From: Maratus speciosus
Taxonomy: Eukaryota > Arthropoda > Arachnida > Araneae > Salticidae
Direction: 5' to 3'
Assembly (NCBI GenBank): GCA_963932465.1
Contig: OZ010791.1
Span: forward strand, 152,441,915 to 152,505,914
DNA length: 64,000 nucleotides
The position numbers and the translations under genes are program-made. Under the pieces are notes generated by a model that saw only the letters and a list, made by a program, of their open reading frames with translations, did not search any database and had not been told where the DNA came from. Of the stretch, positions 10,214 through 21,726 are shown one piece after another; the stretch's first letter is position 1; each line of letters starts with the position of its first letter.

Positions 10214-11114
10214 TTCTCCTTCTCCTTTTTTTATATTTTGTTTGCATGATTTCTGCAGTGATTGGGATATAAAAGTGATATCACGTGGATTATGTTTGAA
10301 TTGCTTAAAACTGAAACTATCATTTTATATGCATTTAATTTAACCTTTTGTATCATCCATTTATATAGGAAATGAACGAATAATTATTTTAACATTTCGT
10401 TTAATGATAATTGTAAAAATAAAATAATATAAAGACAAAATTTTCACTTAATTTGTTATTGTGTCCATTAAAAATTATTTATTATTTACTCCTGAATTGC
10501 GGAATATATATTATAGTTGTCTGAAAAAAAAAAAAAAAAATGCTAGAGTGTATGTTTGTGTTTCTATACAGGGGCACTCTACGGAATTTGAAATTTTAAT
10601 CAAATTACAATAAAATAGTAGTTGCTGTAAAGTTTACTATTACTGTTTGTTGGTTCTAAATCGAACTTTCACGGTTAATTAGCAAACTTATATTTCTTAT
10701 GCAATGTAATATTTTTAATTTTGTAATAATCTTGAAACGAAACACTCTTCCATATTAAGGTATCTCCTTCAGAAGTATCAATAGCATGGACTTTTTTTTT
10801 TATTGTTGTTAAAATTTGATTGCAATTTTAGTTAAAAACCCTGCGTTAAATGTGGATTACTAGATATTTTTATAAATTATATATATAAAATAACTATAAA
10901 ATAAACTATATATAAACCATAAGTTAGTTACTCTTATTTTTGTTTATATTACACGTGCATGAAATACAAGGAAACTGCCAGCTTTGATCATAATGTTTAT
11001 TTTATGTAAGATGTTTTTTGAAACTCGCTTAAGGCGGGGAACGGTTACCGCAAACGCAAAGGTTATCGTTATAAGCGATTTTAGATGACAGTTAAAATTT
11101 TTTAAATGGTGATG
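10214..11114. other. Putative intronic or intergenic AT-rich DNA
   Basis: No coding or RNA gene is seen. There is a poly-A tract at 10526-10541 and short TATA-rich sequence near 10870-10915. Confidence 0.5.
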
Positions 11115-11329
11115 GGCATAATAAATGATTTTGATATTCGAATGAATTGTTCGGGCGTCCTCAAAAGCATAGCTGCCAACTTTCGTATTCTTTATCAGTT
11201 AAAACCAAAAATTTTGTAAAAAAAAAAGAAAAAAAAAGTACCACTTATTTGTTTCTTAATTAATTCTTCAGTTATGCTTTTGCGCATGCCCGAATGATTC
11301 CTTCGAATATCAAAATCATTCATTATGCC
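11115..11329. mobile_element. Small fold-back MITE
   Basis: Two inverted arms of about 58 bp (11115-11173 and 11272-11329) match with only a few mismatches. Each arm contains GATTTTGATATTCGAA and the GGGC/AAAAGCATA words. The roughly 100-bp middle is A-rich. The target duplication is not clear, so the superfamily is unassigned. Confidence 0.75.
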
Positions 11330-13204
11330 AATTACTAGTTTGTAACCCTCTCATGCTTGAATTATTTTTTAATGGATAAGAAACAGTTTGCACTTAAATT
11401 AGAATTAAAACGGATTATTAAAAATTAAAAATATTGCATTTTTAAAAATCGTTTATTTTACAAAATTACAAAACAAACTTTATATAAGGTTTGCATTACA
11501 AGCACTAAAAAGTTATCATTGTTATAATTATAATGATAATTTAAAAGTTGGATACTTTAGAAAAAATAAAATAAAAAGTCTTGATTAGATTCGGGGCAAG
11601 AATTGTTTGAGAAAATCTTCTCTCATGCAGAAGAAAAACAAATTTGTTAAATGTGGATTTTCCAACTGAATATCTGAAAGGGAAAATAAAAACTTTCTGC
11701 CATATATTGTTGTCTTTCACAAACATTATTGAACTTCATATGTGCTTTATACGTTATAAAAGAGTAAAAAAATAATGTATGGCCTGTGCCTGATGATTGT
11801 TTTTCAACCCAATTTCTTCAGGTTGAAAGGGTTAAAGTTGAAAAAAAAAAAGTATTCATTTATAACATAAATGAAAAAATGATAAAATTATTCAATATTT
11901 AAATTTGAGCATAATTCAAAATCAAAATACAATTTGTTTTTGCAGACTTTACTCTAGGTCTAGAATCATTAAAATAACATTCGATTTATTTATACAAATT
12001 TTTTCTTGGTTTTTATTTATTTTATTAATTTAGTGTGCAATTAAGAAAATTAATGTCACTGTCAAATTAATATCAATATCCATAGCGATAATGTATTTTC
12101 AAGATGAGTGAAAAATCAATTTACCTGGTTTTTTGGTTGGGGAATGGGGGATGGGTAAGATATACTGTGTAACTTTTATCTAACACTGAACTAAATTTCG
12201 AAAAGAATCATATCGTTTTACAAGAATTAGAGAATAAATTTATCAATAGACGTCAGAGAAGTATATCTCAGGTATTAAACCATTTCTTGCATTTGCATTT
12301 GTGTTGCTTTATTTTTAACGAATATTATTTCCTTCTGAATTTTGTTGTAAATATTAATGAAACTTTATTGCATGATCTAGCTTGCGCTAGAAAATTGCTT
12401 CAACGCAATATTCTTCTTTTATTCTTTTCTAAAATCACGCTCGTCTGTGAAATTTCAGTTTTCTGCTTCTTTCTCTAGCATGGTATTACTCTACAAATTT
12501 CACTTTCTGGTTACGCGGCATAATACTGAAGAATTTATTGAATTCGACCCGTAAGAAATTGAGGCCGATCACATCGTTCTCTTAGTAGCTGTGTATGTGA
12601 TTGAAAATACGAGCTTATGTGTTTGGTCAAAAGGTTATGGTCACTTGAAGCATTGTTTGCATAGATAATCCGTTTTCCCTGTACTTTTAAAACTTAATAC
12701 CTGCAGGATGTTACGCCATCCTGTCTCTCGGTCCACCTCTGTGAGTTGCAGTTGGATAAGCAGTTTTTCCGGTCATGCTTTCACTCGGATTGTTCCTATG
12801 AAATCACTGATCCTGGTTTCAATTTCAACTGCTTTTTAAGCTCATAGTGTAGAATTTAAATAGGAGGGGGGGGGGGGGGATCCAGATTTTATGCATGTAT
12901 GAAAATGTTTCATTTTGATGTAGCCTCGTTTCTTAAATAATAATTTTGCGGCGTATTTTTCTGATTTTATCTGATTTTATTACAAAAAATTCACACATGA
13001 AACAATTTGCATACAAAAATATATGTGACTTCTGTTTATTTTTTTGTTTCTTGAGCTTTAATTTTTTGAAAAAGGCTCAGGTAGGGATGAAATTTTAATG
13101 CATTTAGAAAATAGATTTTAAAATTTCACTTATTGAAAACAGTAACTGTAATCTCTGCAGTTATTGTTTTTCCCACTGGGCCACTTTAAATTTTTCAATT
13201 GCTA
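11330..13204. other. AT-rich stretch with no supported gene
   Basis: Apart from a poly-G run at 12867-12879 and A/T homopolymers, I see no feature. Short frames at 11541-11726 (minus) and 12287-12478 have biased compositions and no domain. Confidence 0.5.
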
Positions 13205-13208
13205 TTAA

Positions 13209-13431
13209 CCCCTTAACAGTGTGGCCCGAACTGGATTCGGGCAAGAACATTTTGCTTGCTTCGTTATTATAAGCATTTTGGTACCACTAATTTGTAACTG
13301 TAAATTTATCTTTATTGATTGTCAGATATTTTTCGATTAAGTAAGGTAAATATTTTAGTATGGAAAAGTGGTGTCCAGCCCCATTTTTAATTTTTTTTTT
13401 TGTAAGAAAACAAATGTCACTGTTAAAGGGG
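13209..13431. mobile_element. TTAA-flanked piggyBac-like MITE
   Basis: The left end CCCCTTAACAGTG and right end CACTGTTAAAGGGG form a 13-14-bp inverted repeat with one indel. TTAA flanks both ends (13205-13208 and 13432-13435). The element is 223 bp and has no coding capacity. The frame at 13360-13632 runs across its right boundary and is not a gene. Confidence 0.7.
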
Positions 13432-13758
13432 TTAAATAATTTTTTTTTATATTGTTATTTAATTTTAATCTATTACAAAATTATTTGTGCTTTTCCAGCA
13501 AATTCTAGAAAGTTCCTATTGAAAAATGATCACTGTAATTTAAAATGCGTGTTTTTTATAAACCGTGTAAAAACTTTTCTTGTAAGAAGAATCATTCAAA
13601 AAAGATTTAGCTTAGCTCTTATTAAAAATTGAAAACTTTAAGTTAAGTACAATCTTAATGTAAATAAATGTACTTCTAACCAAGAAGAGGGGGACGGTGG
13701 GTGTAAATAAAATTATGAAGCATTCAAGAATATTTAAATTTTATTGTTACATATTGCA

Positions 13759-14174
13759 CAGTGTTCCTACGAGTCGGGGAAAAGTCAGTGAATTCTAAAA
13801 TTTAGGCAAAAAGTCAGGGAAATTTTTAAATATTTGAAGTGGTCAAGGAAAAAAAGTCGGGAAAATTTTGATGTGCTACTTTCCATCAGAATCTCGATTA
13901 TCGTCGTAAATGAAGAAATTTTGAATTGATTTATTCACCCAACCTAAAATTTTTATATGAAATTTATGCAAACCGTATAACAATAGTATAATGTGAAAAA
14001 TAATTAAAAATTGTAAATTCATACAGCACATATTTTTATTTATTTATTTTATTTTTTTAAGCATTTATCTAGATTAAACTTGTTCATTGTGGAGGGTTTT
14101 ACAACAATATGTAATCCGAATTTTTGTTGAGAAAGGTCGGGGAATGTTTTTACCAGAATTGTGTAGGAACCCTG
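13759..14174. mobile_element. hAT-like MITE, CAGNGTTCCTAC termini
   Basis: The left end is CAGTGTTCCTACGAG and the right end reads GTGTAGGAACCCTG, so both ends share CAGNGTTCCTAC in inverted orientation. Both ends also carry GTCGGGGAA-type words and internal copies of AAAGTC(A/G)GGGAA. An 8-bp target duplication is not visible, so one flank may have decayed. Confidence 0.55.
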
Positions 14175-15295
14175 CTGCAGTTAACATGTGAACAGATCAC
14201 ATAATTGAACTTAATTTCGAACTGCTTTAATCCAACTGCTTTAATTTCGAACAATAAGTTAGTACATTTAAAGTTTTTATATATTTAAACTCTGAAGAAA
14301 AAAAATAGTATATGAAATATAACTTGTTCATTTGGGATTTTATTTAGTCGAATTCATTTATCTATATTTTGATGCAAAAGAAGCTTGCACGTCCCTCCCT
14401 TTTTTTTTCTCTTTGTTTGCAGCATTGTTTACTTTAGTTACATGAAATTGTTTAGTGTTGCATTGCAATTGTTTTCACACCTTCTCCTTCTCACTTATAT
14501 ACTGATGCATTCTGTGCAATACACTTTTTTTTTATATAACATTTACTAATTTTTAATCGATTCTTAGTGATTTATTATTATTATTATTATTATTTGTGAT
14601 TAGTAAAACATGATTAATCCTTGTTCGTTTCCACTTCCCTTTTTCATCCTAAGTGCTTATAATTTTTTTACTGAATTTTTTAAATTCTTTCGCCTTTTAA
14701 AAACTAAAATTCTTTTTTCGGAATCTCAAATTAACCGAAAACGTTTGCATTGCTATAATTCTATCCAGTTTCACATCTGTAACCGACAAGTCTAGAAAAA
14801 TATTTTATGAGCCTTTTCCCTGAACACTAAACTTTGTTCGGTTTTTCCCGTTTTTTAAATATGAATCACCCCTTTTTATGTCCTCTTGAAAATTCTATAT
14901 CTTGTTCTATATCCTTTTTATATGCTCTTCTCCTGCAGCAATAAGCCGTAAATTGGCCGACGCTTAGTAAAATATTATTCCGTTAAACTGGCAACTGAAT
15001 AATTTCGTGCAGCTTAATTTACCCCCGAGAAGAACAAGTTTGCTTTTTTATTGATATATCTGATTAAGCAAAAGTAACGTTTCAGTTAAGATATTTGCAA
15101 TTGAATGTAAAGAGGAAGGAAATAATTTTTTGCAATGTAAAAACTTGTATTAGTGTATTTTTAACCTTCTAACCAGGTTCATAAAATAAAATTTTGCCTT
15201 TCTAATTTATTAATAAAATAATTTGTAGTATTTTAAAGTAACTTAAATGCTAAAAATGTTTATTGAATGAAATAAAAACTATTGTCATTATCAAG
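14175..15295. other. AT-rich stretch with no supported gene
   Basis: Contains an ATT microsatellite near 14573-14595 and otherwise unremarkable AT-rich sequence. The frame at 14610-14795 has no domain. Confidence 0.5.
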
Positions 15296-15303
15296 CTCTA
15301 GAC

Positions 15304-16482
15304 CAGTGCTTCCCAACCTTTTTTTGGTCGTGCCCCACCTAAGCATCTCTAAAATCATGATGTCCTCCACCCCTCTTCTGTATCATATAAATATTGTCAC
15401 ATGAAAAATAAACTTTCATTTTCCTGGATGGATCCGAAAATAGCATTAACTCTGATAAGTGATTTCACATTCTTTAATTTTTCAAAATCACAAGTATGCT
15501 TTTAACCTAATTCTATGAATGCAGTGATGCTATGGATCTTCACATTTATCTCTACAAAAGTTTTATTGTTTTTTGGTAAATTACCTCAAATTTAAAAGTG
15601 ATAAATAGTCTACATTTTTATTTTCGTAAAATTTCTTGAAATCTGTCTCATATTTTGTATTGCATCTGATAGAATTGATACATTTTATAATTTATTTCAG
15701 TACTTCATTAAGAATAAGTGATATTTGATTATCCCCAAGACTGTATGGATAACATAATTCGCAAGTAACATTTCCGGATTCGCGCTTTTATCCATTTTAA
15801 GTTACTATTTTTCTTTCCTCTCCTAACATACTTCTTTAATAGTGGGCTTTTCCCCCCATTATTATTATTTGGCCACCATGTTTTCTCAATTTTAAATTAA
15901 AAAATGCATATGCATGTGTCGTGAATTTCATATTCTGTATGTGGTCTGCAGAGGAGCCATAAGAAGTTTACTTTCAACCCTTTCCTTCCGTGATGCGCAA
16001 GGGGTTTTATTAATTTCATAAATGTAGCACCTCATTTAGATCATTCAAAACATTTTTTAGATTAAACATGTCCAAATAGTCAATTTTAGATGTATCCTAC
16101 AAAATTTCTTATTTAAAATTTCCCTTATGGGGCATTATTACACTATGAATAGAAGTTTTTTTAAAAATAAATAGCAAAAGAAAAAAGAGGTGTAATTTAC
16201 TAAAATAATATTAAAACCAGAAAAATTAAAATGATTTTTTAGTAAAAAGGTGTCGAATTATCCAAAAAAATTCACAAAATTATTCCGGTGTCAGTGTATT
16301 TTTGAGCTTTTAAATGTTTTGAAAATTAATTTCTATTCAGTTATTTTTAAATTTTTTCATCTATTATTTCTATTTTTAGACTAAGACACTACTTTCATTA
16401 GAAAAAAATGAGAGAAAATTTGTTAATAAGAACCCTGAAATTGCCCCCCTGTGGGGCGTACGACCCACGTTGGGAACCACTG
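15304..16482. mobile_element. hAT-type non-autonomous element, TSD CTCTAGAC
   Basis: The left end CAGTGCTTCCCAACC and right end GTTGGGAACCACTG are the classic hAT (Charlie-like) termini. An exact 8-bp duplication CTCTAGAC flanks the element (15296-15303 and 16483-16490). The ends also share GTGCCCCACC/GGGGCGTACGAC-type sequence. It is 1,179 bp with no transposase frame that I can read. Confidence 0.85.
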
Positions 16483-16832
16483 CTCTAGACCATAGAAAAT
16501 TGCATAGCACGAAATTAAAGTAAAAAAAAAATAATAATAATTCCCCCTTCAATAAATATGGTCACATTTCGAGATAATAAAAGCTTTCAATAGATCTAAA
16601 AAGGCACTTTTATATTACAGTATGGGAAATTAGTTTCTGGACAAATATTGCAAAATATAAGAAATAAAACAATCCAATAAAAACAATTCAAAGAAAAAAA
16701 AATGATTAATTACTCAATTCAAAATTTAAGTACAGGTGTCCTCCACTTTATGCCGTTTTGGTTAATGCAGTAAATATTTTTCATACGCTCTCTTGATTCA
16801 TTTTTGGAGAAATTTCGTATGTAACTTAAGTA

Positions 16833-17478
16833 CAGTAGAGCGCCGATTATCCGAACAAGTCGGGACCGACTCTAGTTCGGATAAGCAAAAGTTCGGATAA
16901 ATGGATAGACAATTTAAGGGATGTTCTTGACTATACTGGAACATTTACACTTTATTCAGGCTTAGGACTGTCAACACCAATTAGTACTGGCGTGTTTAAT
17001 TTTTTTATTATTATTATTATTATTTAAAATTTTCTTTTTCTTTTTTTACCATCTTCTGAACTTCAAAGAAGACATTCTTTTCAATGCTGCCATATCTCGA
17101 ATTATTCTTAAATACGTTAGTTGAACAGGATCAGCATTCTTCTGCCGTTCGAGCCATTTCATATCTGTTTCCAAACATTCAATTATGTGATGGAACTGGG
17201 TCATTTTCAGAGCATTCGTTTTCATTTTCTTTCATTTCTTTATCGTTGTTACTGCTGCCAACGATACCCTATCGATGATTCGATTTCGCATGCTAAATCT
17301 GAAGGGGTGAAAAATGAGAGAAACAGGGTGTTTGGATAATTGGAAGTTCGGTTTTTAAAAAATTTTGAGAGAAATAGGCTGTTCGGAAAGTTCGGTTTAA
17401 AAATTTTTTGAGAGAAATAGGCTGTTCGGATAATTGGAAGTTCGGTTGATTGGAGTTTTGATAATCGGCGCTCTACTG
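16833..17478 (-). mobile_element. Tigger/pogo-like element, TA target site
   Basis: Both ends are CAGTAGAGCGCCGATTAT in inverted orientation, flanked by TA (16831-16832, 17479-17480). Pogo/Tigger elements have this layout. The interior keeps a minus-strand piece of transposase C-terminus and, to the right, three copies of a repeat containing GAGAGAAATAGGCTGTTCGG (about 17310-17450). At 646 bp it is an internally deleted derivative. Confidence 0.8.
17060..17200 (-). pseudogene. Tigger-like transposase C-terminal fragment
   Basis: On the minus strand this stretch reads through a short peptide containing IECLETDMKWLERQ and YLRIIRDMAALKRM. It resembles the acidic-helical tail that follows the DDE domain in Tigger/jerky-type transposases. 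The catalytic domain is gone. The assignment relies on the flanking Tigger termini as well as this similarity. Confidence 0.45.
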
Positions 17479-17480
17479 TA

Positions 17481-20346
17481 TTTTTTTAATAATTAAACTA
17501 ATAAAAAAATAAGCTAACATTATTAACCGAAAAATTTTAGTAATGCAGAATTAAGCTTAAAATCAACTGTTTAAATGCTACTTGATTATCCCATAAAATT
17601 ATCTCACACGTTTATGTTAACGGAAGCTGTCGTCAATTATATAATTTTATTTAAAAAGTTTCAAATCAAAAGCTGCAATATGTACTTTCTAACAAAGTCA
17701 TATCAAAAATAATTTCGTTTTACTACATTATTATAATATTTATTTATGTATATTTGGTTTTAAGAAAGTTGACTGTAAAGTTTTTTAAATTTCATTGGGG
17801 GGGGGGGGGGATCTGTGAGCACGTGATCCTGATCAATTGCATCCGCCGCACCTTCATTATCCTCTTCAGTTCCGAAGCTAAAATAATAATACAAATGCTT
17901 ATTCATTGGTTTTTTCCAAACAAAATGACACCGTAAATGACAGAAAAAATATCTTTTCTGAAATTGATCCTTTAGGCGCTTAGTAATTTAGGTTAGAAAA
18001 TATGGATCTAAATCTACAAACCCCCTTAAAAACACCAATTTAATAACCATTAACCTAAATTAACGCAATCGCAAACTTAAGAGCTTTAAACAAGTAAATA
18101 ATCTACAAATCCGCAAAAAATTTTATTGAAAAAGATTTAAGTTAAATACTTATGAAAATTTCTCACTTTCTTGGTCATACTGTCTTTTGGGCATTTTTCG
18201 GCATTTAGCCAACTCAGATGAAAATAACATCTATTTTATGTGGGAATCAGCTTAGATGCTGCCATTTATTCGTTTGCTTTGAACGAAAAAAAAAAAAAAA
18301 AACATTTAGCTATTAAGAAGTGATGTGAAAATGTAAAAATAAATCGGACATTTTAGTTTTTATTAGGAAAAGAACAGAGGTCCTCGTATGAGGACCCAGG
18401 GACCGAAGAGGTTTAAGTCGCGAGTCACAGATTGAACTGGGAAATGCTTAAAATTCGAATTAAATTGTTTTCATATATGTGTCACATGCGAAGAAATTTT
18501 AATACCTCTTTTGCATTCAAGATCAAGACATTTCAAAATATAAGCATTTATTAAATTCCGGACATGTATTGCAACTTGGTAATTTGAGCAGTTCATTATT
18601 ATTTCAAAAACGGTTCTTTCAATTCGAGCATTGATTTAATGTATGCTGTATGTAACGCTGCTATTGACATGTTTCTCAAAAGAGAACGACGCTATAAAAG
18701 ACGCAGCTTCGTTTTTTAAATTGCTATTTGTATGGAGAGTGAATACATTATCATGCTATTTTGAATTAAACTTGTGTAATGATTTATCTTTTGATTGAAA
18801 TACGTTTTTATTGTGTCAAACAACTTTTTAATCTTTTTTTTTTTTTCGAATGAGGCCAGCTATGCACAGTTTCAAACCAAATCCTCATTTTCTTTCACTT
18901 TGATATGTATTTATGTATGTATATGTATCACTTTGAGTTGTGTTATTGCATTTCTATGTATCCTGTTAAAAAAAATAAAGTAAATGTTAAAAAAAATGTG
19001 GGTGACACGAATAAAATGCTCTTTTAATGATTTACTTGATTATGATAATCTTAAATCTTTAGGAACTTTTAACTGAATTTCGGAATTTATTTGACAATTT
19101 CTATTTAGAAAAAAAAAAAATATATTTGGTTTAGCGAAAAAGTAAACTGCAAATATTAGATAGTAACGAAAATGTGCTGCCAAATCACCATTACATAATA
19201 TTAATTGTAATATACATAATTAACTGTAATATTATATATAACCACCATTCCGCCAAAATTCACAGTGTCATGTAATACAACACGAGTATGTAAAGCTGTA
19301 CATGTTATACGGTGACATTCTGTAGCTGACTTTTTGCAACAGAACGGGAAGTAAATGATGAGTCTAATCTGGTAGCGTTATAGTTCCATTTCAGACACCT
19401 TGTAATTAATGATAACGATATTTATTATTTTTTTTACATATTTCACAACACAGTGTTGTAAAGCAAGTCTCTTTCTTTCAAATGCCAAAAATCGTTTGAC
19501 AAAATATGAGCAAACACGTCAACGCGAACTGTTTGCACAGACCGTATTAGCTGTGGCGGGAAACTTTCGTTACAACCTGATATTTCTTAGTTCTTTCGAA
19601 AATATTAATGTAAATATGATTTGTTTTTTTAATTTCGTCTTACATTTGTAAGAGAAGAAGTACGTATAATAAACATAATTTACTGGTCAATACCAGAAGA
19701 AATGTATTTTATTTAAATGAAACTAACTTTATATCAGTTTTATAGGCTGTTTTTAAATATTTTATTTTACCATTTCAATTAGTGTGGTTTTTGATTAATT
19801 TTTCGGGTACAATTAATTGCAAAGTCATTTTCATTCCTGCATATATAAAAATTTCAGATTCTGGTCGAGGTTCTAAAGAATCCATTCCTTTATTTCTCCC
19901 TTCCCTATAAATATGTCATTCATTTAATACATTCGATTATTAACTAAGGAGCACCCCCCCCCCTTTCTTTTTTTAACTTTGGCAGTATTTTGTAAAAAAA
20001 AGTTTTCATTTTTATTGAAAAATGAAGCAAGTTATTCGATATTATGGAATTTCTGTGGAAATTATGCATATAGATTTCGTATACATGCAGATATATGATA
20101 CAAAGTGAAACTTATTTCGTGGTTGTTTCAGTAAAAGTTTCAATTTGAGAACAGGCCCTGAAAAATATATAGTTGATTTTTATGTTTTAATGATTTGTTT
20201 TTATTATTCTTTTAGGAAGATTTCGAAACCCGAGACTAATAAATAGAAAATACTCGTTGTCGTTGCAGCATCTGCAAAATAAATGGAATATATTTATGTC
20301 TATAATATGTCTATCTAATGGAATATATTTATGTCCATAAGCTATT
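17481..20346. other. AT-rich stretch with no supported gene
   Basis: Holds a poly-G run (17799-17810) and a poly-A run near 18284-18302. Two 19-bp copies of AATGGAATATATTTATGTC lie at about 20282-20340. No exon, RNA gene or bounded element is evident. Confidence 0.5.
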
Positions 20347-20354
20347 GTTATAAG

Positions 20355-21354
20355 TAGAGCCGTACCGAGTACTCGGTAAATACTCGGTACTCGGCCTACT
20401 CGGCCAATTTGCCGAGTACTCGGTACTCGGTGAAATTTTGGCCGAGTACTCGGCCAATACCGAGTAGTTGTAAGAATTCCATTTTTTTAAGCATATGAAT
20501 TTAAAACTGATCTGTAAAAAGTTATTCGAATATCAATGAATAATATATGGAATAATTCATAAAACTATTTACTCGGTATTTAACAATATCTCTACGAAAT
20601 ATAGAAAAAGTTAGGAACAAAAACCCTCATAAAATAATTCCAGATTAAAATTTAGTTTCACTTTTATACAAATAAAAATAAATTCTTTTTAAATACATAG
20701 GAAAACAGAAAAGACTATTATTTTGGATAAAGAAACTGAAAATACAATAAATGTAATAAAAAATTAATAATTAAATTTATTATATTTCAAATTATGGTGC
20801 AAAAACACCAAACGTTCTACATTATCAGTAGACAGGGCTATAAATTTGGCCTACCTCTACTATAAACTAACTTCTATAAATCTGGCCTACCTCTGAAAAT
20901 ATACGTTCAGAATAAACAATGGTTGAAGGTGCACATAAGAATTTTTTTGCAAGGTTCCCCCCCCCCCCCCCCCCACCATGCAAATGGAGTGTTAATTTTA
21001 CCTAAGTCTTCTGTTAAGAAATCCTGTATCGCTTTTTGTAACCTCTCTTTGTATTTTTCTCTCTTTTATTTTTAATCAAAAGAAAATAAGATACAGTTAC
21101 AAAATAAATATGAAATGTTTTTCATTATTCAATGAATTGTTACAGTAACCAATAAACATTTTTTTTTTTTTTTTTTTTTTTTTTGATATACAGATTTTAG
21201 GTATCGGAATAAATTAGAGGGTTGAAGAATGTTTTAATTTTATATTGGTTAATAATTGTACATGTTATGTGTCAATTCTTCTTTTTTTGCTACTGTTTTG
21301 AGTTGTCAAAAAATGTCTTTAAAAGGTGTACAAATAAATTTAAAATTTAATTAG

Positions 21355-21393
<39 letters not shown>

Positions 21394-21524
21394 GTACATC
21401 ATAAGCTCACATTATGTGCACATCAGCGTTTTTTTTCCTTATTAACCAACTACTCGGTACTCGGCCGAGTAGTCAATGACCGAGTACTTGGTACTCGGCC
21501 AAAGTACTATTCGGTACACCACTA
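20355..21524 (-). mobile_element. hAT element remnant, TSD GTTATAAG
   Basis: The left terminus TAGAGCCGTACCGAGTAC and right terminus TACACCACTA form a diverged TIR. An exact 8-bp duplication GTTATAAG flanks the element (20347-20354 and 21525-21532). Both ends are packed with the word TACTCGG/CCGAGTA, about eight copies on the left and five on the right, a likely transposase-binding array. A hAT transposase C-terminal fragment on the minus strand confirms the superfamily. The element has expanded internal poly-C, poly-T and (TA)n tracts. Confidence 0.85.
20800..20965 (-). pseudogene. hAT transposase C-terminal dimerisation-domain fragment
   Basis: The minus-strand reading contains LCAPSTIVYSERIFSEVG followed, after a short internal duplication, by LSTDNVERLVFLHHN. 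This matches the conserved hAT dimerisation tail (small residues and SER, then the ENVE-like segment). A duplicated GGCCTACCTCT segment and a stop codon break the frame. The rest of the transposase is absent, so the element is non-autonomous. Confidence 0.7.
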
Positions 21525-21532
21525 GTTATAAG

Positions 21533-21694
21533 AAAGGTGTTTCTTGAGATTATTTTGTCAAATTCTCTTTCTGCCCACCCATCCACTGTTTAACTACTGT
21601 CAGAAAAATACTCTGATCACTATAAAATTGAATTATGTTATTGAAATATAGTTAGCTTGTTCCCTTTTAAAAATGGTCAGTACTATTTCTTTCT

Positions 21695-21726
<32 letters not shown>

